The notes beneath the pieces are model-generated. The model saw only the letters and a list, made by a program, of their open reading frames with translations. It was not told where the DNA came from and ran no database searches. Source: Papiliotrema nemorosa (taxonomy: Eukaryota; Basidiomycota; Tremellomycetes; Tremellales; Rhynchogastremaceae). From it: a stretch of DNA of 64,000 nucleotides. A program made the translations under genes and the position numbers. This document shows positions 55,241 through 64,000 of this stretch, one piece after another. Numbering within the stretch: position 1 is the first letter of the stretch; every line of letters begins with the position of its first letter. The stretch spans positions 248,001 through 312,000 of the forward strand of contig JASKOT010000013.1 in assembly GCA_032158125.1 (NCBI GenBank). Reading direction: 5' to 3'.

Positions 55241-58200
55241 ATGACTGCGTCCAGGCATATCCCTTACTTGTCCTACCACAAGGCGATCATTCGGGAAATA
55301 TGTCGGCCGCAGAAGGATGATCTGCTGATTCTAGCGAAAGGCTTGGGCATGCGACGGGTGAGCTATCTCGAAAGAGGTATCAAAGCTCATGGCAGATCGT
55401 TTGTGCACTCTTGAAGACTTATGACCGAAAGGAAGACCTTGTTCTAGTGGTCAATGCTACACCGGCGGACGAGGCGGGGATAGGTGATGAATTGGGTATC
55501 ATGGGCGTGAGGAGTCCAGGATTCAGGGTGTTGACTCATGAGTTGTCGGTGGACAAGAGGTCAGCTTCACAGATCTACCCGAGACGGTCAAGCTGACGGG
55601 CAGGGCGGAGATGTACAAACGAGGAGGGTTGTTCTCGGTGACTAGTAAGATTCTGGTACATGACTTCTTGCGTGAGTCGCGTTCACAACCACGATCGACG
55701 ACACTGAATGTCAGGTGAGACGGTACCTGCCAATTTGATTACCGGTCTTGTAATATTACACGCAGAAAAGTGGGTCGGTTTCCTTTCAGTCAAGAGGAAG
55801 AAGCTGAGTTGCAGGGTTTCGCATGCGAGTCAAGAGGAATTTGCTATTCGGCTTTACAGGCGGAAGAACACAGTGAGCTGCATTGTTTTTTGTAATTCAA
55901 AGCTCATCTGTAGAGTGGATTCTGTAAAGCTTTCAGTGATGAGCCGGAGATGTTCGCCCATGGGATATCACCGTTAAAGGATATGCTCATCAATCTGAAC
56001 ATGACCAGCGTGATGATCTGGCCCAGGTCAGTCGTGTGCCCCGCTCACTTGTCTCATCTGATGCCCAGATACAATGAGGGAGTCAAAGTGGCGCTGGCAA
56101 CCAGACAAGCAGAGGTAGTGGAGATGTACCAACCCATGACGGAACTCATGAGACAATGCCAGGATGCTATCACGGAGTGTATGGAGGCTATGTTGGTGGA
56201 ATTGAAGCGAGATCATACTTTGGTGAGCCACCTCGTTCGATGTGCACGAAGGATATTCAGGCCAGAACCTCGACCTGGAAGACCTCAACGTGAGGAATGC
56301 CCAGTTCAAGAGCTTCGACACGATGGTCAAGATGCGACTCAAGCCGGTGTGGCATAAAGTAGGGGCGAAAACGAGAATACACGTCGCAGCGTTGACCGAA
56401 CTGCGAAATTTGCAGACGTCAGTACCTCGAGTTCGTTCTTTGCAACCTACCTGACACTCAGATGGCTTCTAGAATATGACTCTGCGACCTTTGCTTCATA
56501 TATTAACACCCTACATCGACAATTCTTCCTCGCGCAAAAGATTCAGCACGGTTCAGGAAGACATATGCACGATTGGTTCAACGCAAAAGCGGCTACTTTG
56601 CTCGTAGAGGGATCGCAAGCGAGAGTGTCGAAGCGGAAGATGGTGATGGACAATTCTCCGGAGCCCGAGCATTCTGCCAGAAACGACGACGATTCAGCCA
56701 ATGGTGGTGTGGATATCGATGATGACAATAGGCAGTTTGAGGATGAAGAAGAGGCTCTACGGGATATCTCGATGGAGGGAGGCGACGATGACGACGAAAT
56801 AATGGAAGCATTTGCAACGCAGACTCAGACTGTTCGACAACAGCCGGCGGCGGATGATAATGCCAATGATGGCTCGCCCGAAGACGAGGACGACGAATTG
56901 CGAGATGTGGCTGATGCGCCTCCTCCGCCTGTATTCCGACCGATGAACTTTGATATCGAAGCTTACCTAACGGCGAGTGTCACCAAGAGGATAAGAAAGG
57001 GCCATGAAGCCGTATTGGAGGAGCAACCTAAATGGAGCTTGTTAGCGAAGGTTTTGAAAGAAGTTGAAGATACCATCGCTCGAGTGAGCGAGACCCATGC
57101 CGGTGAGCTCACCTATTCCCTCAACTTGCGACAGCTCATCGATAGATGCACCGGGAACGAATATCGTCCTTGTGATGTGTGCGTCGGATAGGACATGCCT
57201 TCAGCTGCGACAATACCTCACCACCATGCAAAAGACCGACCCGCCATTCGGTCCCCACGCCGGGAAGCGGATGATGGAGTCTCTTTTCCTCAGCAATTGG
57301 CAGCACGAGCAGAATGGAGCTCATCGGATGCGTGGCCGGGGAGGGGATGAGCTGAAGCACAAAGATGAGATGGAGCTTGCAAAGAAAGCTCGAGATTCTG
57401 ATAAGGACAAGTACGGAGGCTATAACAAGAATCGAGGGAAGCAGCCAAGTTATAAGAGGAGGAGACTGAGGGGCGGAGCGACTATGCCTGGAAGGCAGAG
57501 CAATGCCGATATGGAGAGGTTAGCGTCCTACGGTGATTGTTCGGCTGATGAGCAGGGAACAAAGAGAGGCTTTGATGAAAGCTCAGTCGGCTTTTGGGGG
57601 TGCAGCAGCAGCGTCAGAATCTTCCAACGGTAACGAGAGGTGAGATCTCATATCTTTATATCTTTGCAGAAACATGCCAGGATTGCTGACGAGAAGCGGA
57701 GATGCAGTTCAGACGAATGGAGCAAACGTCTCGAATGGGGCAAATCAGGCTGGTCAAGCCAGTGGCACCACTTCTCCACCTCTCCCTGCAGATCCCGGCA
57801 CATCTCTCATGATGAGCCAAGGCGTCATTGAGGATGACATGGACGATGCTCAGACTCGGCAACAGCTTATGGAGATGGGATTGTACGAGGACTTTGAAAC
57901 AAACTACGGCTTACTGCCCCCCGACAACGCAGTAATCATTCGGCCTTATGGGGGTGAAGACGACGATATTCTCCTGCAAGAACTCCGACCGAGATTTGTG
58001 GTCATGTACGAGCCGAACTTGCCGTTCATTCGGCGTCTAGAGGTGTACAAGAATTGTAACCCTGGTTTGGCGTTAAGAGTATACCAAATGACCTATACCA
58101 ACTCGTTCGAGGAGGATAGATTCTTGTCTACCATGTCGAGAGAGGCCGAGGCGTTTAAGAAACTGATTGAAGATCGATCGGTCAGTTGTCCATGCAGCTG

Positions 58201-59232
58201 CAAAGTTGTCAGCAGCTGATCCGGCAGTCGATGGTCATCCCCATCTACAACAACAACCCTCGAGTGCCAATGAGAGACCATGTGAATCGATCCAAGACCA
58301 CGTATTCTTCCAGAAACGCCGGTGGAGGCGAGAACGCTGAGGCTGCTCGTGTAAGTCAAACGATATCTGTGGAGAAGCGTGGCTGACGTGCAGATTCTGG
58401 TTGATATACGAGAAATGGGCGCTATATTGCCCTCATTGATCGATGACGCCGGGATCAAGGTCGTGCCGCTTACCTTGACCGTCGGCGATTACATCTTGTC
58501 GCCAAAGATGTGTGTAGAGCGAAAGGCTTTACCGGATCTCGAATCTAGTTTGGCCAATGGACGATTGTGAGTTGGTCACTCGACGAGCCACACCAAGCTC
58601 ACGGTAGGCATTCGCAGTGTGAAGCCATGACTGCCCATTATGAGATTTGCATTCTTCTCATTGAATTCGAAGAAGACAAGTTTGGCCTGCGAGTGAGTCC
58701 CTTTTTAAGTGGTGTCTTGAACGAACTGATGAGCCAGACTCAAGCAGACGCGAAGCGGGAATCTGCTGGGAAGTCCAAAGAAGAGGAGGACTGGAGGGAT
58801 ACGTTCTACCTCCAAGCCAAAGTCTCCCTTCTTGCATTGACTTTCCCTCGACTACGCATCATCTGGTCCTCTTCCCCCTACGAGTCGGTCAAGATTCTCA
58901 GTGACCTCAAACTCAACTTTGACGAACCGGACGAATTGTCAGCCATGATGAAAGGTCAAACGGATGTTCCGACCTTACGAGACACGATAGAGAATCCAGG
59001 TGCAGTAGAGATGTTGCGTGCCATTCCCGGTATATCAGGGCATAATCTGAGGTTGGTGATGAGTAAAGTGGAAGGTATCCAGGAGCTGGTAGGTATGAAG
59101 AGGGCTGCGTTGAGAGAATTGATAGGGGAGAAGAATGGGGACAAGGTTTGGAGGTTTTTGCATTTGGATAGTCGACGCGAGAGTGGGTATCACCCCGAAG
59201 TTGAGCCGGCGGTCAAGGTGGGAAGAAGGTGA
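55241..59232 (+). CDS. RAD1: XPF/Rad1 structure-specific DNA repair endonuclease subunit
   Basis: With Rad10/ERCC1 it cuts 5' of lesions in nucleotide excision repair and in single-strand annealing. The start at 55241 gives [20 protein letters not shown]. Helicase-like domain pieces follow through many short exons: [74 protein letters not shown] and DLRTLH-type parts, then a long acidic linker (56640-56930). The ERCC4 nuclease domain is clear: [35 protein letters not shown], then the catalytic [20 protein letters not shown]. The tail has two HhH motifs ([38 protein letters not shown]). Many introns are present; exon edges are approximate. Confidence 0.9.
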
Positions 59233-61305
59233 CGGTCTTTGCCTCCCAAAGGTGTTGTTGTACATATACCGGTCAGAATAGTTGCATGTCCGTGGTGATC
59301 TCTACAACATGTGCCAGGCACGACTAACTACTGGAATCTGCATAGAGGATGGGGACTGCCACTACCGTGATCAGCCACTCGGAAGGTCGATCGCTGGATT
59401 TGGATGATTTTTTTCCTTGATCCGGGATAAATTCCCATTGAAGCGATCGAATCTGGTTCATGTCGAAAGAGGGTCCCTGAGTTTGGTCTAGTCACGCCTG
59501 GCCCTCTTGCATGTCGCTGCACGAGAAATGGGCCTCGTATTACGTGTTTGTCAGGCGGTTAATTAAAGATCTTCCAAGTGGACGACCTCGGGCCCTCTCT
59601 CCCTTGCCCCCCTCACAGGTTGGGGTGTAGTAATCCATGGCTGAAGCCTCGAACTCTTGCATGAACTTACATGGCCTCTCCTGTGCCTGTATTCGACCCA
59701 CTTGCCTCTACATTCGCCGTGCATGCATTTCTCACTGTGCAGCTTGATCTCCTGCTTTAGCGTCTGACCATCATCTCATCCTCTCATCTTCTCTGTTCAA
59801 CGTCGAATCGTTGTGCGGCGTCGACGATTCTGAATAGATCTTCAGCGAGTACCCATCCACCCCATCCGACAGAACAATTCGGATCCACGCCACATACCCT
59901 CCAGCCATTCCCTTCCCCCTTCCTTCCATTGGCGCACCTCACGTGAGACGCCCTTGACAGCCCATCCCATCAGTCGATCAGCCGCCATCGTCGTTGCCTC
60001 TAGGTTCCCCACCAGAAGCCTTCTCATCGGACCCCCTCTACAAGTTGAACGAAAGAAACGCCTACTCGGGCGTTTGCTGGAAACAGTCTAAACGGGATAG
60101 TCACCTCTTACCCCTTACTCCCCCTCCCCACCCCCCAGATCACACTTTGGGCAATTGACTGAAGGGTGTTTATACCCGATCTGAGGTCATATCCATTTAA
60201 TTGGAATAGGAACCACCACCCCTGTGCGCACCCTGGCCTCAATCTCGCACCAACCCGGTAGTTTTTGGGTCAGTCATTTCAGCCATCATTACTCCATCGT
60301 CGATTTGTACTCTACTCGACTTTCTCTCTATGCCATCGTCTATAGTCTGGTAGAGCGTGCCTGTGGATTCAATCTGATCGGAACAAGAGACACCGAGGAT
60401 ACGAGGAATATAGCGAATCAACTCACCAAACCCCCTTCCCCCTGCCGCCCAAAGTCGCGCCCTCTTCCCGTTGGTCCCTTTTCCGTCGATCACCCTTCGA
60501 GGTAGTCACCACCCGACTCTACGTCTTCACCTCGTCCTCCCCATCTCGAGTCGTCTCCATACACCTCGAGCATCCTGTGGACCAGCGTCCTACTGCACAG
60601 CAACTGGACGATTTCCCAGCGTGCATCTTGTCGTTGACACCTGGACCATTGGATACACGGGTTTTTAATTAATCAACATCACCCCAAAGGTCCCTTTGGC
60701 CCCCCCATCAACCCCCCCTTTGATCAGTTTCAAGGTGAGTACCCTCCCCGCCCCACGTTCATCTCGTCCGCATCATCCCATCCGCTCCTTGCCCATCTCA
60801 TCTTTTACACTCCCCGCTTGACCCGTCTCTTCATCCATCGATGGGGTGCAACACAACTCGGTTCCCTTCGAGAGACAATTATAAACATGATCGTCTTTCG
60901 TTTCAGACCGTCGCACCGTGACATCGTCTACCCATGATTACTTCGCTATTCATAGCGATCATTCTGCTCACACCCGTCCCTTCCTTCGTTCTTCTCGCTC
61001 CCTCTATCCGTTTTACCCATGTCGGCATTCGCCAATTGCTGACTTCAGCAGTCAGCGTTATTCACTCTTCACCATCTTTTCTACCACACCCTTCGCCCTA
61101 GTCACTCATTAGTCTCTCGAGTCTGGACCATTCCTCACGCGACGTGGCTCGTCGATTACAATATCATCAGCTATATTCGATCGCTCACTGGTCTCCTTCC
61201 ATCAGCTATCCCGAATCATCCCATCCATTCATTTCGATTCCCTGGCAAAGGCTCGTGACAGCTCAGATTGCCAGTCGCCCTCATCTCGACTGCTCTGCGC
61301 GTCCG
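59233..61305. other. Long leader/promoter region of the MHYT gene
   Basis: Just over 2 kb hold no supported gene. The stretch is strongly C/T-rich from about 59560 onward and contains several short ATG frames that could act as uORFs. A likely 5' UTR intron is at 60735-60906 (GTGAGT...TTTCAG, 172 nt). Nothing else is seen. Confidence 0.45.
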
Positions 61306-64000
61306 ATGGCTCAATCCTCATCCTCGCGAACACAGGGCATATCGGCTTCCGCACTCTCCTTCGTCTTCACCCTTTGCCTTCCCTACGCTTCCGCGACGCC
61401 AGTGCCTTTGTCTGGGCAGGTTTCCGGGGGCTCTGCAGCCGCCCTCAGTCGGTCAGACATGGTCAAGACAGGCTTCGGGACCGTCAGGAGGATCTCTAGG
61501 CGCCTATTAGCAGAGGCAGGCATAGTCACCACGACATCTTCCGCAGGTCTCACCGTAACTCCTCGCATAGTCGAATTCGCTCGGGTCAGTAGCGAGGGGT
61601 ACTACAGAGTTCCGGACAACTATGTCATCCTCGTCCAGGAGTTCAATCCCGGCTTCATCGTTCTCTCCTGCGCCATTGCTTTTGTCGGATCGCTATGTAC
61701 GCTGGAACTCCTGATACGCCGGACGACCAATGCTGGGTGGAGAAATCAGGTCTTGCTTGCCTCGGCAGGTTTCACCTTTGGTGCCGTGTCCACGTTCGCC
61801 ATGCACTTTATTTTCAACAACTCGCTCTCCCTCCATCATCCATTGCAGCATGGAAAGAATCACCCTTCCCTACGTTTGGCTTACAATCCCGGCTTCACCA
61901 TCCTGTCCCTGGTGGCTAGTTGTCTCGCGATGACACTCGCGTTCTTTATTATGGGCACCACCTTATCGGACTGGTGGTGTATACCTGGTGCCCGACGACG
62001 GAGGCGAAGGAGAGGTAGTTCAGTATCCATGTCCGAGAATCAAAAGCACAAGGACGAGTACGGTACGTGGAAGGAATCGCACAAAAATGTCATTCGGCGA
62101 GGAACGGTCGGTATCGGTGCACTGCTTCAACGCGCTGGATCGGTGGCCAAATGGTCCATGATGGACATTGGGAGCAGTGAGGAGGAACGCGTCAACACCA
62201 AATGGAACTCGTCCAAACGCGACGGGAAATGGTCAACCCCACTCAGTCCAGAGGATCATCTCATTCGGCATGACAAGAAGCTTGAAGAGTTGGACTTCAG
62301 GCTAGGACGATCCGCTGTCAAGCTCGAGTTGGCAAAACGAGCGGATCCTGGAATGCCTGTCACCCCTGTCACCCCCGTCGACTATGGATATTCCCGCCGT
62401 AGCGTCAGCTCGATCCGGCCAATGGCAAGTGATGCTTCTCTGCCACAGGAACCGATCAAGGCGATGTATCCCCCCCACAGGCGTGGCTCAGTCCCCACGC
62501 TGGAACACGCCAACGACAGCGAAGTCTTTTCTCCCGGCTTCAACTTTCCCATGAAAACGGAAGATCCGATATCCTCGACGACTCAACTCGTCCCCTTATC
62601 CGCGCCTAGCACGGCTCGCACCATCGAGCGCTCACCTTTAGACTGGCCAAGCGCGGAAATGACACCCGAGCCCTTTCACGATCCGACCAAGAGAAGGGCC
62701 TCGCTACCCGCAGTCTCCTACACAGTGGCTAGAACAGAGTCAGCCTTTCGTCCAACACACACACTCAGCCGGATACAGTCCTTGCCCGAGGCAGATCCTG
62801 AGCTTGGTCCTTCCGGATCGCGGTCTGGATCGTATGACAAGCAGATGTCGCAAGAATCGGGCATGTCGGATAATACCAAATTAGAGCCCATCATATTGGA
62901 TCGACCTGCCTCTTCACATAATCGACATGTCGAGTTCAAGAAAAAGCCAGCCTTCACCGCCATCGAAAGGTTCCTTGGATTCGACGTGGTGACCAGAGAG
63001 GAGATTATCAAGATCTTCATCACTGGTACTCTGGCCGGGATGGGTGTTTGCTCGATGCGTAAGTGACTGACCGATGAGATCATCGACTGATCACTAATAC
63101 CGCAGACTACATTGGTCAATTATCGATCATCGATATGCCTTACATTGCCTACAAAGCGCCGTATGTCATAGGATCTGTCGTCATTGCCAGCGGAGCAGTG
63201 GTCATTGCGCTCTACATCATGTTCATCATGCTTCGACCGAAACTCAAGCATACTTGGCTCTCAAAGATCGCTGTCGCAGTTGTGCTCTCCATTGCCGTTG
63301 TCGGCATGCATTTCACAGGTGCGACATGTCATGGCATCAATGAGAATACCACTGACTACAGGTATGCGCGGAACCATCTACGCTTGGCCTACTGGTGGTG
63401 GCATCAGACCTTCCGAGCTTCTGACTGGCACAAATCGAGCTATCACCGGTATCGTTGCCGCTCTGGCCTTTTTGGCTTGTATCGCTTGCGCCGTGTTCTT
63501 CGTCCTACACTCAATCAAGCTTCGCCGAGAACGAGCACGTAGAAGACGTGTTGTTGTCGCTGCAGTCTTCCTGGACCAGTACGATAGGGTTCTAGTCAAC
63601 TCGACAGACGGCATGTTACCCATGTGCGACATTGCTCAGTTGACGGGCGGAGAGACGAACAGCTCCAAGCGCTCTCTCAAGTCCAACACCAACTCGTTCA
63701 ATTCGGACTCGACTGTACTGGGGATGGACCTCACTACCGGTCACGAGGCGTTTGTATCGGCGCTCAAAATGTCTTGGGCGTGGAGAAACCCTGTACTCGC
63801 TCCTCACAACTCGTACGCCCCGACAGCCGATGAAGCAATGGCTACGGGCAAGCAGACTCTTGCCAGTACCATGGCGGATATCAGGCGAGGGTCGATAGGC
63901 ACCACTGAAAGCACAGTCACCAGCGGCCGAAACTTGCGATTAAGCGTGACCAAGTTCTTGGAGCGCTTTGCCATGTCGTCGAGCCAACTCGCAGTACAGC
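61306..64000 (+). CDS. MHYT-domain integral membrane sensor (3' partial)
   Basis: MHYT domains are membrane sensors proposed to bind a metal and sense O2, CO or NO. The first ATG at 61306 gives MAQSSSSRTQGISASALSFV with a hydrophobic start. MHYT-like repeats follow: FNPGFIVLSCAIAFVGSLCT, FGAVSTFAMHFIFNN and FTILSLVASCLAMTLAFFIM. A long Ser/Pro/Arg-rich insert (about 62000-62980) lies between TM blocks. A short intron (about 63060-63104) is followed by HYIGQLSIIDMPYIAYKAPY, VIASGAVVIALYIMFIMLRP and VVLSIAVVGMHFTGATCH. Two more TM segments come next (GIVAALAFLACIACAVFFVL), and the frame runs off the window. The open frame extends upstream to 61144 without an ATG. Confidence 0.82.

Noticed and set aside
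1..64000. tRNA, rRNA, CRISPR arrays, LTR elements
   Set aside because: Looked for by eye on both strands; no cloverleaf-like box pair, direct-repeat array, reverse transcriptase or integrase motif was found. A tRNA or snoRNA scan could still find one.

Overview
This window is nuclear DNA of a basidiomycete fungus, most likely a tremellomycete yeast (Cryptococcus/Kwoniella-like). The support is many very short introns (about 40-55 nt, GTRAGT...CTNAC...AG), compact divergent gene pairs, and fungal housekeeping genes: BUD22, NOC2, RAD1/XPF, HPM1, COA8, NDUFA2, PTM1 and PUT2. I saw no tRNA, rRNA, CRISPR array or intact transposon. Gene models were built by reading splice sites by eye, so ends and exons are approximate where noted.

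Layout. 0-3 kb: the end of a chromatin gene (extended PHD plus Tudor-like module) whose last exon runs without a stop into a complete dihydrofolate/folylpolyglutamate synthase. 3.3-12.7 kb: an unrecognised Ala-rich membrane protein, a bifunctional pseudouridine glycosidase/kinase, P5C dehydrogenase, and the divergent pair BUD22/COA8. 12.98-17.9 kb (perhaps to 18.7 kb): the most unusual region, an array of very small genes, all on the minus strand, spaced about 0.6-0.9 kb apart. They encode 47-65 aa acidic proteins sharing C-x9-C-x10-[YF]C-x2-H. Five of the six share a start exon beginning M-x-[KQ] and a phase-2 intron. At least one decayed copy follows. 19.7-23.3 kb: a sugar transporter and a four-TM protein.

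23.8-29.6 kb: three paralogues of an AN1 zinc finger fused to an aminoglycoside-phosphotransferase-like domain. Two carry in-frame stops, one is intact, and there is a fragment of a fourth. 30-35 kb: an Irc3-like helicase and a secreted, intronless rhamnogalacturonan lyase. 35.7-37.1 kb: two small low-complexity genes. 37.4-47.5 kb: PTM1/GPR107-like 7TM protein, NOC2, PNP oxidase, a DUF1349 protein and a CaMK-type kinase. 47.7-53.3 kb: a secreted Thr/Gln/Val repeat protein, complex I subunit NDUFA2, two small membrane-anchored paralogues and a Cys-rich protein. 53.6-59.2 kb: the divergent pair HPM1/RAD1. 59.2-64 kb: a long leader and an MHYT-domain sensor cut by the window edge.

There are no operons. 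The housekeeping genes act in ribosome biogenesis (BUD22, NOC2, HPM1), mitochondrial respiration (COA8, NDUFA2, Irc3-like), folate/B6/proline/pseudouridine metabolism and DNA repair (RAD1). The accessory content is concentrated in the 13-18 kb mini-gene array, the 24-29 kb kinase-like cluster, and the 47-53 kb cluster of small surface or membrane proteins.
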